A stretch of 64,000 nucleotides of DNA from Aquila chrysaetos chrysaetos (taxonomy: Eukaryota > Chordata > Aves > Accipitriformes > Accipitridae). The stretch is taken from assembly GCF_900496995.4 (NCBI RefSeq), contig NW_024470382.1, positions 682,001 through 746,000 on the forward strand, read 5' to 3'. A program made the translations under genes and the position numbers. How positions within the stretch are numbered: the first letter of the stretch is position 1; each line of letters starts with the position of its first letter. The notes beneath the pieces are model-generated. The model was not told the origin of the DNA, made no database searches, and worked only from the letters and a program-made list of their open reading frames with translations. Positions 44,301 through 55,747 of this stretch are shown piece by piece.

Positions 44301-46039
44301 GGTTAAGAGGGCTATATACCCACCACGTGCTGCTTTCTCCAGTTCTTGCAGGATTTCCTTTAGGTCTTCGGATGACTGCTGGGAAGATTTCCCTACGTTG
44401 ACTTTATACTTTGCTCGTCGAGGACCTTAACAGAAAGTATTAGGTTAATTTCTCACTAATAAAATATTGAAAAGGAGTGCTTAGCCTGTGAAGTCAGTCA
44501 AGACTGACTCCTCAGCCCTGGGATGCCGGGTGAGCTCCAGACCAGGATCCAGCCGAGGAGATGGAGATGGAGCCACACCTGCAACCAAACACCCACGAGA
44601 AGTTTTCATCATCCATTGTGATATACACCCTCATAACTGAACAGCAGAACATATGAGGGGACCACGACTGACACGGCACAGAGAATGCGGGTCTATATTC
44701 TCACACTCGCAAGAGACGCCTCGCTCACATTTGGGCTTTGAGCTGGCAGCTCTGAAAAGAAGGAAAAAAGCCATGAGGTACCCATGCGATCTCCCAGCGT
44801 GTCAACCCTGGAACCCAGCTGGGAAGCTGGACATCCATCGCCCTCAGCCACGTCTGTAAAGAAACACAACAGAGCAGCTCTCGTGAAATATTTCAATAGA
44901 CTTCTTCAGATCTGAATGGCAGTGAATGCCATTCAAATGTGAGATTGTTCCACGGCACTCGTCTCTCCCTTTCACTCAGGAGTGTCATGCAGACAGTTAC
45001 TGGGTGCCTGGACCATGCTGATCCAAAAGAAACCATGCACGGAGCTGTTGGGAGAAAGGACTCCCTGGAGTTCACACCAGCTCCAAAACTCAAGCCCAAC
45101 AAGCCCGCTGGCTTTGCAGCAGGCACTGGAAGAACCGCAGGCTCGGAGAGGCTGGCAAAGACAGCTTCGCAAGGCAGAGCAGAGAGCCCCGGGGCACATC
45201 ACTAGCCCGACCCATTCCCCCTCTGCTCTTCTGCATGTCTGAGCATTGGCCAAGAAAATACTAAATTTCATATGAAGAGAATGTTAAAACCTACATGCTT
45301 ATTCATTCAAGCGACATACCTGTGGGATGGCCCTGAGGCTCCCAGACAGGGTCCTGCTGAGCACTCAGGTGGCCATGGCCTGCAGGCACAGCTGTAATCA
45401 AGCACATTTCCATTAGAGGTTGTGATCTACTTCTTTCTGAGTGACCTGCAGTGACTGGAGGGGGGGTCAGGTAATGACGGGTGACCCAGACGTGGGTGGA
45501 GATTTCTAAAGCTGCAGAGGGGCCTGAGTGACCTGTTGGCTGGAACCTGGAAGCTCTCCAAATTACCATTTCCAGCCCACGTGCAACACCCCTCCAGGAC
45601 CGGACGGGCAAACCATACGTCCCTTGGGGATTTCTTACTGGGAGATCTCTACTGTGCGCAAAAGAAGCCCACAGGAAATCATCGGTGGAGAAAAAATGAT
45701 CATTCCCACTTCTCGTGGAGAAGAGCCCACTGGCCAGGGAGAGGCTGCACCAGCGCTGCCCCGTCTGTTCCCCGAGCTGCGGGCTGGGGCTGTGTGTTGG
45801 GGACCTGGGTTTGCCCCAGGAGAGCATTGCAGGACTGGAGCAGGACCGCTCCCGTTTTCCTGAGAGGATATCTCCCGAGGACAGACGTCCCCGAGGCTGA
45901 ACACAGCCCCTCTCCCACCCGCCTACCTAATTCCTGTGCTTGCCATGGAGCAACCCAGGCATCCCGGGCTGACTGGGCACACCAGGAGGAGGAGGAGAAG
46001 GAGGTGGATGGGGGCCATGGCCCCCCACGCCTGCACCAT
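41391..46039 (-). pseudogene. Gene C: decayed inverted paralogue of gene A
   Basis: Exons matching gene A in order on the minus strand: 46039-45927 (signal peptide MVQAWGAMAPIHLLLLLLLV), 45391-45320 (AVPAGHGHLSAQQDPVWEPQ), 44853-44791 (DVAEGDGCPASQLGSR), 44578-44516 (GVAPSPSPRLDPGLE), 43177-43070 (ETDCETVEEEALEEG), 42509-42447 (VLGSPGEAHHAGMYDVFQKN), 41751-41607 (membrane helix ATVVLGSVLLGMVLCCVV then RLWRKRR). The tail exon starts at 41394 and meets TAA at once. Most keep phase 1. Damage: exon 1 now ends in phase 2, and the donors of exons 3 and 4 are AT and CT. Exon 6 has no assigned gene A partner. Identity to gene A is roughly half at protein level, so the duplication is old. A reduced splice form without exons 3-4 cannot be excluded. 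Confidence 0.55.
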
Positions 46040-46134
46040 GCTGCGGCTGCTGCTTGCGGCTTGCTGCTGCTGGCGGCTGCTGCTGCCACTGTTGCTGCTG
46101 CCGTCGCCAGCACTGCCGGAGCAGTGGTCGTCGC

Positions 46135-46166
46135 ACAGCACAGCACAGCACAGCACAGCAAGCACA
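46135..46166 (+). repeat. (CACAG)n short repeat upstream of gene C
   Basis: About six copies of cacag lie in the gene C 5' region, next to the gcagcagc-type triplets before the start codon. Confidence 0.85.
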
Positions 46167-46316
46167 GCAGGGCGTGGCACAATGGGGAGTCTGTGACCTC
46201 ACAGCCCCGCCTCCCCAACCATAGCCCCAGGGGTACCTGCCCCCGAGCCCCACCCCCATAAGCCCCACCCCCACAGGTCACCTCGGGAGGGCGGGGCTCC
46301 AGGGGAGGAGACCGTG

Positions 46317-46535
46317 CTTAAGGAGTGTTTTGACTGTCCAGAGCTTGAGGCTGGTGATGGTGAAAGGGTATAGAGTGGTGTTGGTGGGTACGAATCAGGG
46401 GAAAGGCCAACAAGGCAGATCTCGTGGTGGGAGTCTGTTATAGACCACCCAACTGGGATGAGGAGATGGGTGAAATATTCTACAGGCAGCTGGGAGAAGC
46501 CTCACGCTCACTAGCCCTTGTTCTCGCAGGGACAC
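46317..46535 (+). mobile_element. CR1 ORF2 fragment (endonuclease part)
   Basis: It begins at 'gtgttttgactgtccagagc' and reads GKANKADLVVGVCYRPPNWD then FYRQLGEASRSLALV, the middle of the CR1 endonuclease domain. Both sides are truncated. ERV internal sequence follows on the right. Confidence 0.85.
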
Positions 46536-46778
46536 GAGGTTTTCAAAGCAAAAACCTTAATCCACCTCCCACGGATGATAAGCAGCAGCAAGTGAGGTGT
46601 ATATGTAACACAACTCTAAGCACGAGCGCCACAACTCTAAGAACCAATAAATCAACACTGTGACCAGCGACTGTTAGACTAATATAATGAATCCTTGTAA
46701 CAAATTCATTTTAACACGCTCTGGTCAGGTCTGTCGTTATCTCAACCCTTCGTGCCCACGTTGGGCACCAAAAAGGAC
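46536..46778 (-). mobile_element. ERV internal fossil with PBS region
   Basis: On the minus strand, just inside the LTR at 46779-47352, lies TGGTGCCCAACGTGGGCACG, a tRNA-Lys-type primer-binding site. About 230 bases of leader-like sequence follow. No gag or pol frame is preserved. The element is broken. Confidence 0.6.
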
Positions 46779-47352
46779 TGTTGTGGTTTAACCCCAGCCA
46801 GCAACTAAGCACCATGCAGCCGCTTGCTCACTTCCCCCCCACCCTGTGGGATGGGGGAGAGAATCAGGAAAAAAAAAAAAGTAAAATTCGTGGGTTGAAA
46901 TAAGAACAGTTAATAGGACAGAAAGGAAGAAAATAATTATGATAATAATAATAAAAGGATTGGAATATACAAAGGAAGTGATGCACAATGTAGTTGCTCA
47001 CCACTCGCTGACAGATGCCCAGTTAGTTCCCAAGCAGCAATCTGCGCCCCCCCCCCCCCCCGACTCCCCCCAGTTTCTATACTGGGCATGATGTCACATG
47101 GTGTGGAATACCCCTTTGGCCAGTTTGGGTCAGCTGTCCTGGCTGTGTCCCCTCCCAACTTCTTGTGCCCCTCCAGCCTGCTTGCTGGCTGGGCATGAGA
47201 AGCTGCAAAATCCTTGACTTTATCTAAACATTCCTTAGCAACAACTGAAAACATCAGTGTGTTATCAACATTCTTGTCATCCTGAACCCAAACCATAACA
47301 CTATGCCAGCTAATGGAAAGAAAATTAACTCTATCCCAGCCAAAACCAGGAC
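46779..47352 (-). mobile_element. ERV 5' LTR fossil (tRNA-Lys-type element)
   Basis: On the minus strand it starts TCCTGGTTTTGGCTGGGAT and ends GGGGTTAAACCACAACA, the characteristic ends of a common avian LTR family of about 575 bp. The adjoining primer-binding site marks it as the 5' LTR of a minus-strand element. It is less diverged than the LTRs at 2420 and 5753. The element is truncated on the body side. Confidence 0.85.
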
Positions 47353-48655
47353 CGCCTGAAAGAAACAGGAAAACTGCCCATCCCATGGAGCTCTGCAGAA
47401 GGAGGATGGAGCCGTACAAAACACGAGGTGATACAAGTGGGATTAGCACATAGAGAAGACTTTTGTAGGGAAGGCCCTGCAAGGGAGGACCCTGGCTTCA
47501 CCCAGCTAAAACCAGAGAGCAGGCAGTGTGCTGAAGGAATGGGGAGAAGTGTTCTGCGTTAGAAGAGCATGGATGACAGAAGGTTGGAGAGATTTGGGTG
47601 GCAGAGATTTGAGGCTGTCCTTTCAAGATCTGAGCAGGCTGAGCTTTGAAGCCAAGACAAAATAAAGAAGCTCTCAGGGATGTTTTGGAATTAGTGGTAC
47701 TGCCACTAATACCAGTAACAGGACAGTGCTGTAAGGGAACTGCTGCTGCTGAACTAAAACTCTTTAATTTCCTTCCCAACAGTTATTCTATATTGACAAA
47801 CTAGCTATAAGTTCTCAGTAGCTAGCCTCTGGCATGAAGTTCTTAGAACAGTGGTTTTTCCTCTCACTGCTACCTCTTTGGTTATCATTTAAAGATTACA
47901 CCTCTTAGATTTATCCCTAAATCATCCCTGCACCATGTCTTTTTGCCCTCTTCTCGGGAGGCAGAGGAGGTGGAATAGCAGAATTGTTTCTTTTTTAGCC
48001 CAAGAAGACCAAAGGACCAATCCCAGGTTAGTGCAAAGGCACAAAGGAAGCCAGAATTTTTACCTGGTGTACACCGTGCTTCATATGGTTCATGTGGTGT
48101 ACACCATTATGTGCATTTCCTCTCTCTGAAGTCCTAACTGTGCAGAAGAGAGCCTGGAAGCTCTGAGCTCCCTCCCTTCATCTGCTCTGCATGTCAGCAT
48201 GTAAAATGAAACTAACCTAGTCCAAAAGTTGGGTTTGTTTCTCTTCACAGCCTAAAGCACCGCATGAGCCAGGAGACATAGACCCAGACACCTAAAGAGG
48301 AATCACACTTCTCTGGACAAAACTTAGGTGTTCCCGGGCATTCTTGGGAGGCATGGCATACCAATTCCTAGGTTCCAAGAGCTGGTCAAAGGCCTCGTCT
48401 CTGTTTCTGCAATGTTTCCGGGCTTCAGTGCCCGGATCATTTGTAGATTCTGTATGTGGGTGCTGACATTTGTTGAGCAGCCTGCTCTGAAAGATTAACA
48501 GGATACGTTGTTATTTTTGGAGAGTGTTAGAATAGCAAAAGAGAACTTGGCTTTGGGCAAATGAAAAAGGAAGCAAAGGATGTGGTCAGGGCTGTTTAGG
48601 GGCACCTGTGAAGCAGCCCAGCACCTGATGTGAATTACTTCTGTGGTCAGGGAGA
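47353..48655. other. No gene recognised
   Basis: AT-balanced sequence up to the second gap. There are no exon, promoter or repeat signals I can support. Confidence 0.5.
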
Positions 48656-49155
48656 NNNNNNNNNNNNNNNNNNNNNNNNNNNNNNNNNNNNNNNNNNNNN
48701 NNNNNNNNNNNNNNNNNNNNNNNNNNNNNNNNNNNNNNNNNNNNNNNNNNNNNNNNNNNNNNNNNNNNNNNNNNNNNNNNNNNNNNNNNNNNNNNNNNNN
48801 NNNNNNNNNNNNNNNNNNNNNNNNNNNNNNNNNNNNNNNNNNNNNNNNNNNNNNNNNNNNNNNNNNNNNNNNNNNNNNNNNNNNNNNNNNNNNNNNNNNN
48901 NNNNNNNNNNNNNNNNNNNNNNNNNNNNNNNNNNNNNNNNNNNNNNNNNNNNNNNNNNNNNNNNNNNNNNNNNNNNNNNNNNNNNNNNNNNNNNNNNNNN
49001 NNNNNNNNNNNNNNNNNNNNNNNNNNNNNNNNNNNNNNNNNNNNNNNNNNNNNNNNNNNNNNNNNNNNNNNNNNNNNNNNNNNNNNNNNNNNNNNNNNNN
49101 NNNNNNNNNNNNNNNNNNNNNNNNNNNNNNNNNNNNNNNNNNNNNNNNNNNNNNN
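48656..49155. other. Assembly gap (500 N)
   Basis: Exactly 500 N, the same arbitrary size as the first gap. The second copy of the 36-kb duplication begins right after it, so the true junction between copies is not seen. Confidence 0.99.
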
Positions 49156-51169
49156 CAATCACTGTACATTTTCCCTATCTCTAAATTTGTGTTCATGCCC
49201 CCTGTTCCCTCTTTTTTCTCCAGGTCCCTTTTCTCTGTTGGCTCTACGTGTCCCTTTTGGGTTCATTGCTGACCCTCTAGCTCCTCCCTGCCCCTCTGGT
49301 TTTTTTTTTTCTTCCTCTCTCTCTTTGCCCTGAGGCCCATTGACGTGTTGTCTTCTCTGGGACTCTTTGTCCAGAATCGCATCGCGCTTGCTTTTCACAG
49401 TTCCTCTGGGCCTGTTCCTTTCATTTTGGTCTCTCTCTGCTTTGGATGTCTCCTCTGTGTCCTTCATCTGCCTGCCCCATTTCCCGCGCCTTCTGGCTTC
49501 TCTTCTTTCTTCTGTCGCTTCTGTCCTGCTAATCCTGTATTTTTTCATTCTCTATGCCACTGTCCCTGTCCTTCTTCCTGTCCATCTCTTATCTCTCTGT
49601 CCCTCTCTGCTGCTCCCTGACACTTTGGGTTTTTTGCCCTTCCTCCACCTCCCTGCAGGGCTCCTGATACCTCTTTTGCTTTCCCCATCCTTCTCGTGCT
49701 GCTCACCGTCCCTGTCTTTCTCTTTGTCGTCATTCTTGTCTGTCACTCTGGCCTGCTCCCTGCCCCAGTGTTTCTCACTATATCCTTTTGTCCTGCTCCC
49801 TGCCCCTATTCTTTTTTGCTCCCTATCCATCTTGCTGCCCACCCCAGGCTTTTTTTGCAATCTCTAGCCTGCCCCCAGTCCTTATTTTTCTTTCTCTCTC
49901 CTGCCCCCTCTCCCTCTTTCTGCCTCTCTTCCTCCTTCCCTGCTGCTTCTTTTTCCATCTCTGTCCAGACCCCTGTCCCTTTTTTGCTCTTGCTGTCCCT
50001 CTGTCCTTTTTCTTGTCCCCATCTTTTCTGTCCTTCTGTCCCGTTCCCTGGCCCATCCTTTCTCACTATATCCCTTGTCTGTCCCTTCTTTCCCCTCTCT
50101 CTTGCGCAGTATTTTTCTTTTCTCCATCTCTCCGTCCTGCTGCCCATCACGGTTGGTTTTTCCTCCCATGCTGTCCTGCTCTCTGTTCCTTTTTTCTCTC
50201 CCTGTCACTCTGGCCTGCCCCCTTTGTCTATTTTTACTTCCTCCATCTCAGTCCTGCAGCACATCACTATTGTTGCCTCTTCCACCCCTTTGTCCTGCTC
50301 CCTGCCCCTGTCCTTGTCTCTCTTGCCTTTTGTTCTGCCGCCCATCTTTTCCCCCTTCTGCTCCATCTCTCTGTCCTGCTCCCTACTCCTCTCATTCTCT
50401 CTCTGGTTCTCTGTTCTTCTCCCCGAGTCCTTCCCCCTGCCCTCTACCTTTGTGTCCTGCTCCCTCTTCAGGTTTTGCCCTCTCTTAGTCACTCTTTCCT
50501 GCTCCCTGTCGCTGTTGTTTCTCACTCCATCTCTGTCCTGCAGCTCAATGCTCTTTTTTCCTTCTCCATCTCTCTGTCCTGCTGCCCAACCCCGGCTTTT
50601 TTGCCTCCGTGTCCTGCTCCCTGTCTCTTTTTTTTTGCCTGTCTTTCTCTTTGTCCTTCCTCCCTGTCCCTTTTTTCTCTCTCTGTATCGCCTTGTCCTG
50701 CTCCCTGTCCCTGTCTTTCTCTGATGATCCATGTACTTACTGCTCCCTGTTACCGTCTTGCCCTGTCCCCCACCCTTCTTCTTGTCTTTTTCTTCTCTCT
50801 ATCCCTCTGTCCCTGCTGCTTCTCTCTCCACCCCTGTCCTGCTCCCTGCCCCCATTTTTTCTGTCTTTATTTCTCTGTCCTGCTGCCTGTCCCATCGTTT
50901 CTTGCTATACACCGCTGTCCAGCTGGCTCTCCCTTTTATTTGTCCTCTCTTCCTCTTTCCTGCTTCTCAGCCCTCTTGTCCTCTTCCTCTGTCTCTGTCC
51001 TCCAGCCCATTGCTGTTTTCCCCCCCTTCTCGGTCTCTTTGTCCAAATCTGACCCTCTCTTTATTTCTCAGTCCCTTTGTCTTTCTCCCTGTCCTTCGTT
51101 TTCTCTCTCCGTCTGCACGTCCTACTCCCCGTCCCTGGATAGGTCCGCCCTCCTCCACTGCTGCTTCTT
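49156..51169 (+). repeat. Polypyrimidine minisatellite, copy 2
   Basis: Second copy of 12930-14937. Its first 390 bases differ from copy 1 mainly by one-base indels, often in homopolymers, and it then becomes almost identical from 49546. This is the pattern of an unpolished contig end. Confidence 0.9.
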
Positions 51170-51541
51170 CATTCAGTCAGCGGCGAGGCCAGCAGATGCA
51201 ACGGTAAGTCGGCGGCTAAGCGCTAGATTGAGGCAGACTGGGGGGTTCCCGAGGCCCAGGAGCGCCGGGGAAGAGCGGAGGGACCCGTCCAGAGCCGGCG
51301 GCTCTGGCGAGAGGGGCTGACACGGCGTGGGCGTTGCCAGGGCCAATCGCAGGAGATTTGAACGGCCCTAAGGAGCGCCAGCGACCGGGAGCGCGGCGAA
51401 CAGGGCGTGGCGCGGCAGAAAAGGGCGTGGCGCGGCAGTTCGCACAGGCAGGGAGTGCAGGTAGGGCGCAGACCCCCCCTCTTCCCAGCTCGAGAAGGCT
51501 ACTCAAGTGGTGGGTGTCGGCCCAGAGGGAGACCCAGGTAT

Positions 51542-52629
51542 GGCTGCCACTCGGGTGAAAGCCATTGTTGGGAAAAACGTGGCGACGCAGACAGAGCTCC
51601 CATGTAAACGTGCGGCTGTCCAGGTCTCTGGCTGCGGGGAGTGCCTGAGTCTACCACTGATGTCGGAGGGCAGCGGCAGCACCTCTTGTGTGAGGTGTGA
51701 CCAGGAGGATGATCTGCTCAGCCTGGTGGCAGAGCTGAAGGAGGAAGTGGAAAGGTTGAGGAGCATCAGGGAGCGTGAGAGGGAGATAGATTGGTGGGCC
51801 CACACCCTACCATCCCTGAGGCAGAGGCAGCAGATGGAGGCTCCACAAGAAGTGGAGGTTCCCCTGCCCTCTAGCCACCAAGCAGGAGGGGACCTAAGAG
51901 ATGGAGAGGAATGGATACAGGTCCCTGCTCGGGGAGGCAGGCGAATCCGCTCCCGGTCTCCCTCACCTTCCCAGATGCCCCTGCGCAACAGGTATGGGGC
52001 TCTGGAACTTAAGGACCAGGCCAGTGAAGATCGGGGTGTAGATGACGTCCTATCTAGGGAGGTGCCTAGGCCCAGTCAGGCAGCCCCACGCATTCTCACA
52101 TCCTCTGAAAAAAGAAAAAGGAGGGTAATTGTCGTAGGCGATTCCCTTTTGAGGGGGGACAGAGGGCCCAATATGCAGACCTGACCCATCCCACAGGGAA
52201 GTCTGCTGCCTCCCTGGGGCCCGGGTAAAAGACATTACCAGGGAACTCCCTGGTCTGGTTCGGACCTCTGATTATTGCCCGTCGCGGGTTGTGCAGGTTG
52301 GCAGTGATGAGATTGCAGAGAGAAATCCAAAGGCAATCAAAAGGGACTTCAGGGCACTGGGACGATTAGTAGAAAGATTGGGAGCACAAGTAGTGTTTTC
52401 CTCAATCCCTTCAGTGGCAGGGAAATACACTGAAAGGAACAGGAAAAGACACCTGGTTAATACGTGGCTCAGAGGCTGGTGCCATCGGTGGAATTTTGGA
52501 TTTCTTGATCATGGGGAGGTTTACACAGCACCGGTCTTGCTAGCGACAGATGGTGTCCAGCTGTCTCAAAGGGGTAAAAGAATCCTTGCTCATGAGATGG
52601 CAGGGCTCACAGAAAGAGCTTTAAACTAG
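51542..52629 (+). pseudogene. CR1 ORF1, copy 2 (frameshifted)
   Basis: Starts MAATRVKAIVGKNVATQTE as in copy 1 and is nearly identical, with the extra MSEGSGST segment before CVRC. A one-base insertion in the G run after GDSLLRG shifts the frame. The rest (VQVGSDEIAERNPKAIKRD to GLTERALN) is open in another frame from 52291 to 52629. A homopolymer insertion of this kind may be a sequencing error. Confidence 0.88.
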
Positions 52630-52687
52630 GTTCGAAGGGGGTAAGGGATAAAACTAGGTGCACCAGAGAGGAGCCTGGGGGGCAGCA

Positions 52688-55480
52688 TGCCGATGTTAGG
52701 GGTGGATTCGATAACCCAACTCAAATGCATCTATGCCAACGCACGCAGCATGGGCAATGAAACAGGAGGAGCTGGAAGGCATCGTGCAGCAGGATAGATA
52801 TGACTTAGTTGCAATCATGGAAACCTGGTGGGACGACTCCCATGACTGGAGTGCTGCAATGGGTGGCTACAAGCTCTTCAGAAGGGATAGGCGAGGTAGA
52901 AGAGGTGGTGGGGTGGCTCTCTATGTTAGGGAATGTTTTGACTGTACAGAGCTACACGATTCTGATGACAAGGTGGAGTGCTTATGGCTGAGGATGAGAG
53001 GGAAAGCCAATAAGACAGATATTGTGCTGGGAGTCTGTTATAGTCTGCCCGACCAGGTTGAAGAGATGGATGAATCATTCTACAAGCGGCTGGCAGTAGT
53101 CTCAGAATCGTGTGCCCTTGTTCGCGTGGGGGACTTTAACTTTCCAGACATCTGCTGGAAATACAACACAGCAGTGAGTAAACAATCTAGGAGGTTCCTG
53201 GAGTGTGTGGAAGATAACTTCCTGACACAGCCGGTAGGTGAGCCAACCAGGGGAGGAGCCTTGCTAGATCTGTTGTTTACGAACAGGGAAGGACTGGTGG
53301 GAGGTGTGATGGTCGGAGGCCGTCTTGGGCTTAGCGACCCTGAAATGATAGAATTCTCAATTCTTGGTGAGGCAAGGAAGGTGGTCAGCAAAACCACCAC
53401 TATGGACTTCCAGAGGGCTAACTTTGGCCTCTTCGAGGCACTGGTTGAGAGAGTCCCTTGGGAGACGGTCCTGAAGGGCAAAGGGGTCCAGGAGGGATGG
53501 ACGTTGTTTAAGAAGGAAATCTTAATGGCTCAGGACCAGGCTATTCCCATGTGCCGCAAGTCGAACCGCCGAGGAAAAGGACTGGCCTGGCTGAACGGGG
53601 AGCTTTTGCTAGGACTCAAGAAAAAAAGGAGAGTTTATCATCTCTGGAGGAAAGGGCGGGCAACTTGAGAGGAGTACCGGGATCTTGTTAGATCATACCG
53701 AGAGAAAATTAGAAAGGCAAAAGCTCAGCTAGAACTAAATCTGGCCACTATCGTAAGGGTCAACAAAAAATGTTTTTACAAATATGTTAACAGTAGAAAG
53801 AATCCCAAGGAGAATATCTTTCCTTTAATGGATACAGAAGGGAACGTAGCAACCAGTGATGAGGAAAAGGCCGAGGTACTTAATGCCTTCTTTGCCTCAG
53901 TCTTTAATAGTGAGTCCAGTTATCCCCAGGGTACTCCACCCCTTGAGCTGGAAGGTAAGGATGAAGAGCATAACATACCCCCCTTAATCCAGGAGGAAAT
54001 AGTTAGGGACCTACTACGCCATCTGGACACTCACAAATCTATGGGACCTGATGGGATCCATCCAAGAGTACTGAGGGAACTGGCAGAGGTCCTTGCCAAG
54101 CCACTCCCTATCATCTATCAGCGTTCCTGGTCAACAGGGGAGGTCCCAGAGGACTGGAGGCTTGCCAATGTGACTCCCATTTATAAGAAGGGTCGGAGGG
54201 AGGATCCGGGGAACTACGGGCCTGTCAGCCTGACCTCGGTACCGGGGAAGATTATGGAACGGTTTGTCTTGAGAGCACTCACATGGCAAGTCCAGGATAA
54301 GAAGGGGATCAGGCCCACTCAGCATGGGTTTACGAAAGGCAGGTCCTGCTTGACCAACCTGATCTCGTTCTATGACCAGGTGACCCGCCTAGTGGATGAG
54401 GCAAAGGCTGTGGATGTTGTCTACCTTGACTTCAGCAAGGCCTTTGACAGTGTCTCTCATGGCATACTCCTTGAGAAACTGGCGTCTCGTGGCCTGGATA
54501 AGCGTACTCTTCACTGGGTGAAAAACTGGCTGGATGGCCGAGCCCAGAGGGTTGTGGTGAAATCCAGTTGGCGGCGGGTCACAAGTGGTGTTCCCCAGAG
54601 CTCGGTGTTGGGCCCTGTTCTGTTTAATATCTTTATCGATGATTTGGATGAGGGGATCGAGTGCACCCTCAGCAAGTTTGCAGATGACACCAAGTTGGGA
54701 GGCAGGATCGATCTGCTTGAGGGTAGGGAGGCTCTACAGAGAGATCTGGACAGGCTGGATCGATGGGCTGAGGCCAATCGTATGAAGTTCAACAAGGCCA
54801 AGTGCCGGGTCCTGCACTTCGGTCACGGCAACCCCATGCAGTGCTGCAGGCTTGGGGAAGAGTGGCTGGAAAGCTGCCTGGCAGAGAAAGACCTGGGTGT
54901 GCTGGTTGACAGCCGGCTGAGTATGAGCCAGCAGTGTGCCCAGGTGGCCAAGAAGGCCAATGGCATCGTAGCCTGTATCAGAAATAGTGTTGTGGCCAGC
55001 AGCAGCAGGGAGGTAATTGTTCCCCTGTATTCGGCACTGGTGAGGCCGCACCTCGAGTACTGCGTTCAGTTTTGGGCCCCTCGCTATGGGAAAGACATTG
55101 AGTTGCTGGAATGTGTCCGGAGAAGGGCAACCGAATTGGAGAGGGGCCTGGAGCATAAGTCTTATGAAGACTGGCTGAGGGAGCTGGGGTGGTTTAGTCT
55201 GGAGTAAAGGACGCTGAGGGGAGACCTTATCGCTCTCTACAACTACCTGAAGGGGGTTGTACAGGAGGTGGGTGCTGGTCTCTTCTGTCAGGTGGCTGGA
55301 GATAGGACGAGAGGAAATGGCCTCAAGTTGCGGCAAGGGAGGCTTAGGTTGGAGATTAGGAAAAATTTCTTTACTGAGAGGGTTGTCAAACATTGGAATA
55401 GGCTGCCCAGGGAAGTGGTTGAGTCACCATCCCTGGAGGTATTCAGAAAGCGAGTGGACGGGGGTACTTCAGGACATGGT
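52688..55480 (+). pseudogene. CR1 ORF2, copy 2 (broken)
   Basis: Homologous to 16432-19227. One inserted base near 52758 breaks the link to the start. The endonuclease frame then runs to the shared TGA at 53668, and the RT frame 53828-55207 keeps [11 protein letters not shown] and FADDTKLGG. It ends early at FSLE, where copy 1 continues. The last 350 bases before 55380 are far more diverged from copy 1 than the rest. Confidence 0.9.
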
Positions 55481-55747
55481 TTAGTGGGCATGGTTGATGG
55501 TTGGACTCGATGATCTTGAAGGTCTTTTCCAACCTAAATGATTCTATGATTCTTCCACACTTGTGTAGAACCAGGAGATGCCATAGTGTGCCGATTCAGT
55601 AATGCCCTGGCAGCGGGGCTGCGCTGGGGAGGCCTGGCGGAAGGGGTGGTCCGACAGGGCTGTGAGGTCACAGAGCCCCGCTTTGACATGCTGTGCTGTG
55701 CCAGCTGCGGGCAACGCTGCGGCAGCAGTGGCAGCAGCGGCAGCAGC

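Larger units (their letters stand above)
51170..55555 (+). mobile_element. Near full-length CR1 LINE, copy 2
   Basis: Same insertion as 14938-19298, carried along by the duplication. ORF1 is interrupted by one extra G in a G run near 52155 (GDSLLRG then out of frame). ORF2 has an extra base near 52758, the shared TGA at 53666-53668 and a TAA at 55205-55207. It retains eight ORF1 residues (including SEGSGST) that copy 1 lacks. The EN His-to-Pro and ORF1 His-to-Gln changes are shared. Confidence 0.95.
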
